DNA from: CAZOWL01 sp964583605
GTDB lineage: Bacteria > Pseudomonadota > Gammaproteobacteria > Chromatiales > Chromatiaceae
Length of the DNA stretch: 37,535 bases
Assembly: GCA_964583605.1 (NCBI GenBank)
Contig: CAZOWL010000037.1
Span: 1-37,535 of the forward strand
Direction: 5' to 3'
Under the pieces are notes generated by a model. That model was given only the letters and a program-made list of their open reading frames with translations. It was not told where the DNA came from and did no database searches. Shown in pieces: positions 1 to 12,810 of this stretch (its first letter is position 1; each line of letters opens with the position of its first letter). A program made the translations under genes and the position numbers.

Positions 1-91
1 GCTTCGCGAGTTTCCTAGTAAGGGGCTTGGCGTGAACGCCCCGTCCGCTCTGCGATATCATGCCCGCTCTCGACCGGACTATGATAACAGA

Positions 92-583
92 ATGCGAAAC
101 GCTCTTACTTTGTCCGTCCTGTGCCTTTGTATGGGGCTCCTCGGTTGCGCCGGCAAGGGTCGTAGCGATTCCGACTCCCGCTCACCGGCAGCCGGGCGCC
201 TCCCTTTCGTCTACAAGATGACAGTGCAACAAGGCAATATCGTCACTGACGAGATGGTCGATAATCTGCAGCTCGGGATGAGCAAGCGCCAGGTCCGATT
301 CCTGTTGGGGTCGCCGCTCTTGACGGACTTCTTTCATGCTGACCGCTGGGACTATACCTACACGATCCGACGGGGTCACGACCCGATGGAAATGACCAGA
401 TTGACCCTCTTCTTCGAAGAGGACAGCCTGGTCCGGATTGAGGGCGATCTCAAACCAAGTCCAGAGCGTGCTGCAGCCAACGAGCCCGAGACGTTGATCG
501 TCTCGGTGCCTGACTGGCAGGATCGCCGCGGTCTATTTCGGCGGGCGCTGGACCGGGTTGGGGGCGAGCCGGAGGAGCCGTAG
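92..583 (+). CDS. bamE: BamE (SmpA/OmlA) outer-membrane lipoprotein
   Basis: Small lipoprotein of the BAM complex, which inserts beta-barrel proteins into the outer membrane. The 163-residue product starts with a hydrophobic signal peptide ending in a lipobox (LLGC, acylated Cys19). A BamE fold follows, with the family signature GMSKRQVRFLLGSPLLTD and then a DRWDYTY strand. An in-frame GTG exists at 32, but the ATG at 92 puts the signal peptide at the very N-terminus and is preferred. No Shine-Dalgarno sequence precedes it. A TATGAT hexamer at 80-85 ends 6 nt before the ATG. The gene is convergent with rnfH, as is common in gammaproteobacteria. The identification is firm; the exact start is moderately certain. 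Confidence 0.93.
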   Translation: MRNALTLSVLCLCMGLLGCAGKGRSDSDSRSPAAGRLPFVYKMTVQQGNIVTDEMVDNLQLGMSKRQVRFLLGSPLLTDFFHADRWDYTYTIRRGHDPMEMTRLTLFFEEDSLVRIEGDLKPSPERAAANEPETLIVSVPDWQDRRGLFRRALDRVGGEPEEP

Positions 584-656
584 GCCGCTTCTCCGCGACA
601 AAAAGACCAGGTGCTCCAGGGCCAGCGGCCCGCTCGTGAAGAATCCGGCTGCGCCG

Positions 657-971
657 CTACGGCGTTGCGGGTCGGTGCGGAGGCTTCGACTCGGCCGCCC
701 GTCGCTTGCGCGCCTCTTTCGGGTCGGCGATCAGCGATCGGTAAATCTCAACGCGGTCACCACTGACCAGCTTCTGATCGAGCTTTGTCAGCTTGCCGTA
801 AATCCCGATCTCGTTTACGGCCAGATCGATCTCTGGAAAGCGCTCTAGAATGCCGGATCGCTCTATCGCGTGCCGCGCCGTAATTCCGGCCTCGGCCTCG
901 ATCTCCAACAAGGCTTGCTCCCGCGGCTTAGCGTAGACGATTTCGATCTTGATGCGCGGCTCAGTCACCAT
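657..971 (-). CDS. rnfH: RnfH/RatB family ubiquitin-like protein
   Basis: A 104-residue beta-grasp protein of the UPF0125/RnfH (RatB) family. The core runs IKIEIVYAKPREQALLEIEAEAG, then a helix, then a strand with NEIGIYGKL and the family-typical LVSGDRVEIYRSLIADPKEARKRRA. Its molecular function is unresolved; it is usually paired with ratA. I chose the ATG at 971 because GAAGAGG lies about 4 nt upstream inside the end of ratA. The two genes overlap by 11 bp, which suggests translational coupling. An alternative start lies four codons upstream at 983. The C-terminal tail is basic and proline-rich. Confidence 0.9.
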   Translation of the reverse strand: MVTEPRIKIEIVYAKPREQALLEIEAEAGITARHAIERSGILERFPEIDLAVNEIGIYGKLTKLDQKLVSGDRVEIYRSLIADPKEARKRRAAESKPPHRPATP

Positions 972-1395
972 AAACCTCTTCAATGCGTCTGGAAAAGGCG
1001 TCGACGAGGCTGTTCGCGATCTGATGAAACACGGCGCCGAACGCCTTATCGATCAGCTTTCCCGAGAACTCGAACTCCAGCTCCAATTCGACTTTGCAGG
1101 CGTCCGGCCGCAGTGCGAGAAAGGTCCAGCAGCCATGGAGCCGGCGAAACGGGCCATCCAGTAGCGCGATATCCATCCGCTCGTTGCGCACGAAGCGGTT
1201 ACAGGTGCTGAATGTCTGCCTGATCCCCAAGCGCGCCACCTCGATCTGCCCGCAGATTTCGTGCTCAGTCTCCGAGAGGACCCGAGCGGAGTGGCACCAG
1301 GGCAGGAACTTGGGGTAGGACTCGACGTCGGCGACGAGGTCGAACATCTTGGAAGCCGAGTAGGGGACGAGGGCACTCTTTTTGACAATGGGCAC
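961..1395 (-). CDS. ratA: RatA-like START-domain (polyketide cyclase-like) protein
   Basis: A 144-residue protein of the RatA/COQ10-like START superfamily. The N-terminus ALVPYSASKMFDLVADVESYPKFLPWC is the family signature. E. coli RatA is reported to interfere with 70S assembly, while homologues bind hydrophobic ligands such as quinones; which role applies here cannot be told. The open frame extends upstream into the symporter gene. The GTG at 1395 (then PIVKKSALVPYS) matches the family N-terminus and lies 2 bp after the stop codon of the upstream gene, so the two are probably co-translated. It overlaps rnfH by 11 bp. The smpB gene that often neighbours ratA is not present here. Confidence 0.9.
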   Translation of the reverse strand: MPIVKKSALVPYSASKMFDLVADVESYPKFLPWCHSARVLSETEHEICGQIEVARLGIRQTFSTCNRFVRNERMDIALLDGPFRRLHGCWTFLALRPDACKVELELEFEFSGKLIDKAFGAVFHQIANSLVDAFSRRIEEVYGD

Positions 1396-1397
1396 GG

Positions 1398-2756
1398 TCA
1401 AATGACCCGAATCGCGTGTAAGAAGACGACGGCCACCGCCACGGGCGCCACGTACCGAATCAGGAAGCGCCACAGCCGATAGCCGAGCCTCTCCCCCATA
1501 GCGAGCTCATCCATCGATGAGCCGCGGGACAATACCCAGCCGGCGAACACCGCGATCAGCAAACCGCCGAGGGGTAACAGGACATTGGCCGTCACGAAGT
1601 CGAAAAGATCCAGAAAACCGAGCCCGAAGACCTTGATCTCGGACCAGGCATTCAAGGACAGCAGGCAGACAATGCCGAGAAGCCAGACGGTGACACCGGC
1701 AAGCACAGAGGCCCGCACTCGACCGAAGCTCAGATTCTCGACAAGCCAGGCAACCATAGGCTCCAACAGCGAGATAGCCGAGGTCCAGGCTGCGAACATC
1801 AGGAGCAAAAAGAACAGCGTACCAAACAGCTGACCGCCGGGCATCTGGCCGAAGGCAATCGGCAAGATCTTAAAGATCAACCCTGTGCCCTGCTGAGGCT
1901 CCAAGCCTTGGGCAAAAAGGATCGGGAAGATGGCTAAACCGGCAAGCAAGGCGACCAGCGTATCGAGACTGGCGATGATCAATGTGTTGCCAGCGATTGA
2001 GGCCTGGCTGTTGAGATAGGAGCCGTAGATCATGATGGCTCCCATACCGAGACTGAGGCTGAAGAATGCCTGCCCCATGGCGCTGAGCACAGCCTCGCCC
2101 GAGAGCCGGCTGAAATCCGGTCGAAACAGAAACGCGACGCCGGCATCAAAATGCCCAGTGGTCGTCGCGTAGCCAACGAGCATTACGAGCAGCAGAAACA
2201 ATGCCGGCATCATGACGCGCACCGCCTGCTCGAGGCCACTCGCAACCCCACGGGCGACCACAAGGATCACCAGCCCCATGAAAATGGTATGCCAAGCGAG
2301 CAGCCGCTCGGGATCGCCGACGAACGCACCGAAGGCCGTGCTGACGGTCTCGGCGTCGGCACCGTTAAAGGTACCGGCCGCTGCGCGCACCATATAGGCC
2401 ATTGTCCAGCCGGCGATCACACTATAGAAGGAAAGGATCAAAAAGCCGGCGACGATACCCATCCACCCGAGCAGCTGCCAAGCCGTTGCCTTGCCCTCCT
2501 GGCGGGCGAGCGTCAGCATCGTATTGATCGGGCTTTGTCGACCGCGGCGACCGAGCATGATCTCGGCCATCATGATCGGGATGCCGATCGCGGCGACGCA
2601 CAACAGGTAGACGAGCACGAACGCGCCCCCACCATACTCCCCTGCCGTGTACGGAAAACGCCAGATATTGCCCAACCCGACCGCCGAGCCGGTGGCCGCC
2701 AAGATAAATGCCAGCCGGCTCGACCACATCCCGTGAATCGAGGTTGTCGCCGTCAT
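1398..2756 (-). CDS. Sodium-dependent neurotransmitter-symporter family (SNF/NSS) transporter
   Basis: An inner-membrane Na+-coupled symporter of the LeuT/MhsT family, likely for an amino acid or related substrate; the substrate cannot be read from sequence. The 452-residue protein begins with the diagnostic first helix, where GSAVGLGNIWRFPY (residues 23-36) forms the unwound Na+/substrate site. GGGAF follows, and about 11 hydrophobic segments cover the rest. The ATG is preceded by GAGGGGATAGACG, a good ribosome binding site. It is the first gene of a tight minus-strand group with ratA and rnfH, and ratA starts 2 bp after its stop. A transporter in front of ratA-rnfH is not the canonical neighbour, so this linkage may be lineage-specific. 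Confidence 0.92.
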   Translation of the reverse strand: MTATTSIHGMWSSRLAFILAATGSAVGLGNIWRFPYTAGEYGGGAFVLVYLLCVAAIGIPIMMAEIMLGRRGRQSPINTMLTLARQEGKATAWQLLGWMGIVAGFLILSFYSVIAGWTMAYMVRAAAGTFNGADAETVSTAFGAFVGDPERLLAWHTIFMGLVILVVARGVASGLEQAVRVMMPALFLLLVMLVGYATTTGHFDAGVAFLFRPDFSRLSGEAVLSAMGQAFFSLSLGMGAIMIYGSYLNSQASIAGNTLIIASLDTLVALLAGLAIFPILFAQGLEPQQGTGLIFKILPIAFGQMPGGQLFGTLFFLLLMFAAWTSAISLLEPMVAWLVENLSFGRVRASVLAGVTVWLLGIVCLLSLNAWSEIKVFGLGFLDLFDFVTANVLLPLGGLLIAVFAGWVLSRGSSMDELAMGERLGYRLWRFLIRYVAPVAVAVVFLHAIRVI

Positions 2757-2866
2757 CGTCTATCCCCTCAGACCAGGGACTCTTGCCCCACGGCTCATGA
2801 CCTGTTGGAATTTATCTGCCTGACCTCGCGACCGGGGCCGCTGTTTCAGCCCCATGCCGTGATGGC

Positions 2867-4225
2867 TCAACTACTGGCAGGCTGCTTGCCTGAGACTTGC
2901 TCGCGCACTTGACGCGCCAAGCCCTCTGCGATACTACTTACCCGCCGAGAATCCATCCCCTCGACCATAATCCGCAACAACGGCTCGGTACCCGAGGGGC
3001 GCAAAAGGATACGCCCGTCACCGCCAAGATCCCTCTCGGCAAGGGTGACGGCATCACGAATTCCCGCGATACCCAGCGGATCGCGCCGATCAGAAAGCGG
3101 CACGTTGATCAGCACTTGGGGATAGCACTCGACCTCTGTCGTCAGCTCAGCGAGAGACCTTTCGGCGGCAACAAGCGCCGCCAGCACCTGCAGCGCTGCG
3201 ACGATCCCATCCCCGGTCGTTGTGCGGTCGCGGCAAATGATGTGTCCGGAGGGCTCACCGCCCAAAATGCCGCCATCTCGCTTAAGGCGCTCCATGATGA
3301 AGCGATCGCCGACCTGAGTACGGACGAAGTCGATCCCGAGCCCGCTCAGCGCATGCTCCAAGCCGAGATTGCTCATCAGGGTTCCAACGACAGGCCCCTG
3401 CAAACGACCCTCGGCGAGGCGTGACTTGGCAATGATATAGAGCAAACGGTCGCCGTCGACCAGTACACCCTTGCCATCAGTCATCACCACGCGGTCACCG
3501 TCACCGTCGAAGGCGATACCAAGGTCAGCCCCTGCCTCAACGACGCGAGCGGCCATCTTTTCAGGTTTGGTCGAGCCGACACTGCGGTTGATGTTGAGCC
3601 CATCCGGCTCGACCCCCAATCGGATGACATGCGCTCCCAGCTCCTCGAAGACGTAAGGGGCGATGTTGTAGGTCGCTCCGTTGGCACAATCGATGACGAG
3701 CTTGAGACCGCGCAGGTTGAGCGTCGGCGGAAATGTCCCCTTGCAGAACTCGATGTAGCGCCCGCGCGCATCCTCGACCCGCTTTACTTTGCCAAGCGCC
3801 CCAGCCTCGACAGTCCGCAAAGGCTGCTCAAGCTCCGCCTCAATGGCCCGCTCTAAATCATCGTCTAGCTTGTAGCCATCGGCGGAGAAGAATTTGATCC
3901 CGTTGTCCTCGTAGGGGTTATGCGAAGCGGTGATCACGATGCCGCAGATCGCCCGGAAGGTCCGCGCGAGATACGCAACCCCGGGAGTTGGCATCGGGCC
4001 TAGGAGGCAGATATCCGTGCCAGCGGCGACTAACCCCGCCTCTAGTGCAGCCTCGAACATGTAACCCGAGATACGGGTATCCTTGCCAATGAGCACCTTC
4101 CCACCATTGCCGCGCCCGAGCACGCGACCGGTCGCCCAACCAAGCTTGAGGACGAAATCCGGGCTGATCACCGCCTCGCCAACGCGCCCTCGAATGCCGT
4201 CGGTGCCGAAATATCTGCGTGACAC
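2867..4225 (-). CDS. glmM: Phosphoglucosamine mutase
   Basis: Interconverts glucosamine-6-phosphate and glucosamine-1-phosphate in the cytoplasm, feeding UDP-GlcNAc synthesis for peptidoglycan and LPS. The 452-residue length is typical. All four alpha-phosphohexomutase motifs are visible: the phosphoserine loop TASHNP (Ser101), the Mg2+ loop DGDGDR (240-245), the sugar-binding GEPSGH, and the C-terminal phosphate loop RPSGTEPLLRIMVEG. The N-terminus RRYFGTDGIRG is typical. It starts with GTG, preceded by GAGGAGGGAG just after the folP stop codon, with a 12-bp gap. This is the canonical rlmE-ftsH-folP-glmM order. Confidence 0.98.
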   Translation of the reverse strand: MSRRYFGTDGIRGRVGEAVISPDFVLKLGWATGRVLGRGNGGKVLIGKDTRISGYMFEAALEAGLVAAGTDICLLGPMPTPGVAYLARTFRAICGIVITASHNPYEDNGIKFFSADGYKLDDDLERAIEAELEQPLRTVEAGALGKVKRVEDARGRYIEFCKGTFPPTLNLRGLKLVIDCANGATYNIAPYVFEELGAHVIRLGVEPDGLNINRSVGSTKPEKMAARVVEAGADLGIAFDGDGDRVVMTDGKGVLVDGDRLLYIIAKSRLAEGRLQGPVVGTLMSNLGLEHALSGLGIDFVRTQVGDRFIMERLKRDGGILGGEPSGHIICRDRTTTGDGIVAALQVLAALVAAERSLAELTTEVECYPQVLINVPLSDRRDPLGIAGIRDAVTLAERDLGGDGRILLRPSGTEPLLRIMVEGMDSRRVSSIAEGLARQVREQVSGKQPASS

Positions 4226-4237
4226 GATTCTCCCTCC

Positions 4238-5089
4238 TCAGATCTGGGACGATTCCGCTTCCCGTACGCCGTCGACGATACGCAGCCCATCCACAATCGC
4301 GGCAACGTCGTGCGCCCGCACTACTAGAGCGCCTCGCTCGACAGCCAATACGGCTGCCGCCACGCTGCCGAACACCCGCGCCTCTACCGAGCGGCCGGTC
4401 AAGGTGCCGATCATCGACTTGCGTGAGAGGCCGACTACGATCGGCCGACCGAGGGTGGCGAGCGCAGACAGGCGAGCGAGCAGGGCGAGATTATGAGACA
4501 GATTCTTGCCAAAGCCGAACCCGGGATCGACGAACAGACGACTCCGCGCGATCCCAGCGGCCTCACAGCAAGCAATTCGATCCGCGAGGAACCCCAGCAC
4601 CGCGGCCACCACGTCCTCGTAGGCAGGCGCTTCCTGCATTGTGCTCGGGTCGCCCAGCATGTGCATCAGGCATATTGGCAGTCCTGTTGCCGCCGCCGCC
4701 TCCAACGCGCCTGGGTATCTCAAGGCGCGAACGTCATTGATCATCCCGGCGCCCGCGTCAGCCGCAGCGCGCATCACCTCCGGGCGAGAGGTATCGATCG
4801 AGATCGGCACGCGGAGCTCGCGGGCAAGGGTTGCGACCACCGGGAGGACCCGCCGCAATTCCTCATCCACGGTGATCGGCCGGGCACCCGGGCGCGTCGA
4901 TTCGCCACCCACATCGATCAGCGACGCGCCCTCGCCAACCATCTGGATCGCACGGCGGCGCGCTGCGTCCAGATTGAGGAAGGCACCCCCGTCGGAGAAC
5001 GAATCAGGGGTGACGTTCAAGATGCCCATCACGACGGGCCGGGAAATCTGTAACTTACCAGTTCGGCAGCCGATACGGTCGCTCGCCAT
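4238..5089 (-). CDS. folP: Dihydropteroate synthase
   Basis: Condenses p-aminobenzoate with 6-hydroxymethyl-7,8-dihydropterin diphosphate in folate synthesis; it is the sulfonamide target. The 283-residue TIM barrel shows GILNVTPDSFSDGG (about 22-35), DVGGESTRPG, ISIDTSRPEVM, MINDV, VDPGFGFGK and GLSRKS, which together form the pterin and phosphate sites. The frame is open back into ftsH, but the ATG at 5089 fits the family length and leaves a 38-bp gap after ftsH. The residues before GILNVTP are poorly conserved, so the start is only moderately certain. Confidence 0.97.
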   Translation of the reverse strand: MASDRIGCRTGKLQISRPVVMGILNVTPDSFSDGGAFLNLDAARRRAIQMVGEGASLIDVGGESTRPGARPITVDEELRRVLPVVATLARELRVPISIDTSRPEVMRAAADAGAGMINDVRALRYPGALEAAAATGLPICLMHMLGDPSTMQEAPAYEDVVAAVLGFLADRIACCEAAGIARSRLFVDPGFGFGKNLSHNLALLARLSALATLGRPIVVGLSRKSMIGTLTGRSVEARVFGSVAAAVLAVERGALVVRAHDVAAIVDGLRIVDGVREAESSQI

Positions 5090-5127
5090 CCTGATTGGCC
5101 AATCCCGCTGCGCGACAGAACTAGCCC

Positions 5128-7053
5128 CTAATGTTCGCCGGCCGGACCACCGATCGGCCCATCGGCGATGGGCTTCGCAGGTTGATTCGATGCCGGCGCC
5201 AATCCGCTCGGCTTGGTCGGCTTGTCCTCCTGCCAATCCCGCGGCGGACGCGGTGTACGTCCCGCCATGATGTCGTCAATCTGATCGGAATCGATCGTCT
5301 CGTACTTCATCAGGGCCTCGGCCATAGCGTGCAGCGTCTCCAGATTGTCAGTCAGGATCTGCCGCGCAAGACCGTACTGGGCCTCGATGATGTTGCGCAC
5401 CTCCTCATCGATCAGGTGAGTCGTCTCGTCTGAGACATTCTTGTGCTGGGTGACAGAGTGGCCGAGGAACACCTCTTGCTCGTCCTCGCTGTAGGTCAAT
5501 GGACCCAAACGGTCAGACAGTCCCCACTTGGTCACCATGTTGCGTGCGATATCAGTGGCGCGATGGATATCGTTCTGTGCCCCAGTCGTCACGCTCTCTG
5601 TGCCGAAAATGATCTCCTCGGCAATGCGCCCTCCAAACAGGCTGGCAATCGCGCTCTCAAGCCGTAGCTTGGTGTAGCTGAACCGATCTTCCTCGGGAAG
5701 GAACAAGGTCACGCCAAGCGCCCGCCCCCGCGGGATGATGCTGACCTTGTGAACCGGATCGTGCTGCGGCACAAGCCGCCCAACGATCGCATGACCGGAC
5801 TCGTGATAGGCAGTTAGGCGCTTCTCGTCTTCGGTCATGACCATCGATCGGCGCTCCGCACCCATCATGATCTTGTCCTTCGCCTTCTCCATGTCGTCCA
5901 TGTCGACGAGACGCTTGCTCGCACGGGCAGCATTCAGGGCCGCCTCGTTGACAAGGTTTGCGAGATCAGCGCCCGAGAATCCTGGCGTGCCGCGAGCAAT
6001 GATCGATGCCTTGACGTCCTCAGCCGCGGGGATCTTACGCATGTGGACCTTGAGAATCTGCTCGCGGCCGCGTACATCCGGCAAAGGCACGACCACCTGT
6101 CGGTCGAAGCGCCCCGGTCGCAAAAGCGCAGGATCTAGCACGTCTGGACGATTGGTCGCCGCGATGACAATTACCCCCTCAGTGCCTTCGAAGCCGTCCA
6201 TCTCGACAAGCAGCTGATTCAATGTCTGCTCGCGCTCGTCATGGCCACCACCAAGACCGGCGCCGCGATGACGGCCGACTGCATCGATCTCGTCGATAAA
6301 GATAATGCAGGGGGCGTGCTTCTTGGCCTGCTCGAACATGTCTCGCACGCGCGAAGCCCCGACGCCGACGAACATCTCTACGAAGTCCGAGCCAGAGATG
6401 GTGAAGAACGGGACCTTGGCCTCGCCGGCAATCGCTCGCGCAAGTAGCGTCTTACCGGTGCCAGGTGGTCCCACCATCAGGACGCCTTTAGGAATCTTGC
6501 CGCCGAGCTTCTGAAATCTGGATGGGTCACGAAGAAAATCGACCATTTCGACGACTTCTTCTTTGGCCTCTTCGGCCCCTGCCACGTCGCTGAACGTGAC
6601 CTTGACTTGATCCTCCGACAGCATCCGAGCCCGACTTTTGCCGAAGGACATCGCCCCTCGGCCCCCTGGTCCACCCTGCATCTGGCGTAGGAAGAAGATC
6701 CAGATCCCGATCAGAATCAGCAGGGGAAACCAATTGATAATCACCGAAGACAGGAGTCCGGGCTTGTCTGGCTTAGCTGCTCGAATGACCACGTCATTTG
6801 CCAACAGGTCACCCACAAGCCCGTCGTCGCCAGGATTGACCGTGACGAAAGGCTCGCCGCTCTCATCAACACCCTTGACTTGCCGACCTTGGATGGTTAC
6901 CTCCTTGACCCGCCTCTGCTGAACCTCAGCGATGAAGTCGGAGTAGGCCAGTTCACGAGAGTCGACTCGCGTCGTCGTAAAGCTATTGAAGACGGACATC
7001 AGCACTACAGCGATGACCACCCAAAGCATCAGATTTTTTGCCATGTCACTCAC
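5128..7053 (-). CDS. ftsH: ATP-dependent zinc metalloprotease FtsH
   Basis: Membrane-anchored hexameric AAA+ protease that degrades misfolded membrane proteins and regulatory substrates. In other gammaproteobacteria these include LpxC and sigma32. The 641-residue protein has two N-terminal transmembrane helices (about 8-25 and 103-123) around a small periplasmic domain. Further motifs are Walker A GPPGTGKT (195-202), Walker B IIFIDEID (250-257), the second region of homology RPGRFDR, and the zinc motif HESGH (417-421), with Asp495 as probable third ligand. The GTG at 7053 has GAGGGA upstream and gives MSDMAKNL, as in E. coli. The internal ATG at 7044 is an alternative. Confidence 0.98.
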   Translation of the reverse strand: MSDMAKNLMLWVVIAVVLMSVFNSFTTTRVDSRELAYSDFIAEVQQRRVKEVTIQGRQVKGVDESGEPFVTVNPGDDGLVGDLLANDVVIRAAKPDKPGLLSSVIINWFPLLILIGIWIFFLRQMQGGPGGRGAMSFGKSRARMLSEDQVKVTFSDVAGAEEAKEEVVEMVDFLRDPSRFQKLGGKIPKGVLMVGPPGTGKTLLARAIAGEAKVPFFTISGSDFVEMFVGVGASRVRDMFEQAKKHAPCIIFIDEIDAVGRHRGAGLGGGHDEREQTLNQLLVEMDGFEGTEGVIVIAATNRPDVLDPALLRPGRFDRQVVVPLPDVRGREQILKVHMRKIPAAEDVKASIIARGTPGFSGADLANLVNEAALNAARASKRLVDMDDMEKAKDKIMMGAERRSMVMTEDEKRLTAYHESGHAIVGRLVPQHDPVHKVSIIPRGRALGVTLFLPEEDRFSYTKLRLESAIASLFGGRIAEEIIFGTESVTTGAQNDIHRATDIARNMVTKWGLSDRLGPLTYSEDEQEVFLGHSVTQHKNVSDETTHLIDEEVRNIIEAQYGLARQILTDNLETLHAMAEALMKYETIDSDQIDDIMAGRTPRPPRDWQEDKPTKPSGLAPASNQPAKPIADGPIGGPAGEH

Positions 7054-7269
7054 GAAAGTGCGTCCCTCACGAGGTTAAACCGGCTGGGGAGACTTGCCAG
7101 AGTCCAATCCGAGCTCGGCCCGACAGTCGACTTTTCAGGGCGTTCGCTGAGCAAGACGGCACGCCAGTTTCTACGACACACGGCGGCCTCGCGCATCACA
7201 GCCACAGAAGCCGACATCGCTTTACCCGCAACGCCCGCCGATCCCACCAACGCTAACAACTTTGACCAT

Positions 7270-7887
7270 TTAACGGAAGCCCTTTGCAACCATGTAACAC
7301 TCTCTGCTATCGGCTCGGCTGGCCAGCGGCTTACGGACAACGACCGAGGAGAATGCCCGACGAAGCTCCGCGCGGAGCCCGTCGAAGCCCTCACCCTGGA
7401 ACGTTTTGACGACAGCCGCGCCGCCATGTTTCAGCACCTTTGTCGCGAAGTCCAACACCAGCTCCCCGAGCAGTATGGAACGCGGTTGATCGACCGCGGC
7501 GATACCGCTGATATTAGGGGCCATGTCGGAAAGCACAATGTCCATCGGGAGATCACCGACCACGGAAACGAGCTCGTCGAGCATGGCATCCTCGAGGAAA
7601 TCCCCCCGCCGGATGATGACGCCCGGAATATCGGCCATCTCGATGAGATCCACAGCTATCACCAGGCCTTTGGAGCCAACGAAGTCGCTGGCGACCTGAC
7701 TCCATCCCCCGGGGGCCGCACCGAGATCGATGACCCTTGCGCCTGGCGTCAGGAGCTGGTCCTTCTCTTGGAGCTCCAACAACTTGAAGGCCGCCCGAGA
7801 ACGGTATCCCAGTTGCTGGGCCCGCTGCACGTACGGGTCGCGGAAGTGGCGATCGAGCCAGCGACGACTGGTCTTGGACTTCGACAT
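7270..7887 (-). CDS. rlmE: 23S rRNA (uridine-2'-O)-methyltransferase RlmE (RrmJ/FtsJ)
   Basis: S-adenosylmethionine-dependent 2'-O-methylation of U2552 (E. coli numbering) in the 23S rRNA A-loop. The 205-residue Rossmann protein shows the SAM loop VIDLGAAPGGWSQV. The K-D-K-E catalytic set is also present: Lys35 in AAFKLLEL, Asp in LSDMAPNISG, Lys in VVKTFQGEG, and Glu in SRECYMVA. It lies upstream of ftsH, as in E. coli. The usual divergent neighbour yhbY is missing. In its place is repeat A and then the 3' end of chpA, so the promoter must lie within or next to that repeat. No good ribosome binding site precedes the ATG. Confidence 0.96.
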   Translation of the reverse strand: MSKSKTSRRWLDRHFRDPYVQRAQQLGYRSRAAFKLLELQEKDQLLTPGARVIDLGAAPGGWSQVASDFVGSKGLVIAVDLIEMADIPGVIIRRGDFLEDAMLDELVSVVGDLPMDIVLSDMAPNISGIAAVDQPRSILLGELVLDFATKVLKHGGAAVVKTFQGEGFDGLRAELRRAFSSVVVRKPLASRADSRECYMVAKGFR

Positions 7888-7929
7888 CGTTGCCGCGTCG
7901 TCACGTCCGCGGACGAGCTGCTATGAGAT

Positions 7930-8040
7930 TCGCGAAGCACGTTCGCTCCCTCGCCCTCCGGGAGAGGGCTGGGGTGAGGGAACGATCAGGGGCGAGGCGA
8001 TATGCCATCATCTGGGGTGGCTCGTCTCGCCCCATGATCG

Positions 8041-8045
<5 letters not shown>
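7930..8045 (+). repeat. 116-bp structured dispersed repeat, copy A
   Basis: This segment reappears in reverse complement at 15534-15649 with the same length and 9 mismatches (107/116 by my manual alignment). Eight of the nine are transitions. It has two modules. One is a REP-like GC-rich hairpin (CCCTCGCCCTC...GAGGGC) at about 7950-7980. The other is a long imperfect palindrome with arms at 7981-8000 and 8022-8042, starting AACGATCA and ending TGATCGTT, with a one-base bulge. The repeat ends inside the last codons of chpA and supplies its TAA stop. It fills the rlmE-chpA gap. Confidence 0.9.
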
Positions 8046-12660
<4,615 letters not shown>

Positions 12661-12810
12661 CGCGTTGCTCGTTCCGCCATGGGTTCAGTCTCCGCCGGAT
12701 TCACGCTTGTAGCATCGTCCGGCCGCGAATGTTTCGCCGCTGCTAGTCCCGGACCAAACCAGGGCGGCCCAGGCAACCGGCAAATCGTTCCGCTTGGCCC
12801 GCAGCCGGGG

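Noticed and set aside
652..664. CGCCG/CGGCG hairpin between bamE and rnfH
   Set aside because: A 5-bp stem overlapping the rnfH stop codon without a T-tract is expected by chance in such GC-rich DNA.
2830..2860. Hairpin GGGGC/GCCCC between the symporter gene and glmM as a terminator
   Set aside because: The stem is short and no T-tract follows on the minus strand.
5090..5236. N-terminal extension of the folP frame into ftsH
   Set aside because: The extra 49 residues overlap the conserved end of ftsH and are not part of known FolP proteins.
6880..7926. 348-codon plus-strand frame opposite rlmE and the ftsH 5' region
   Set aside because: Shadow of rlmE, whose catalytic tetrad is intact on the other strand.
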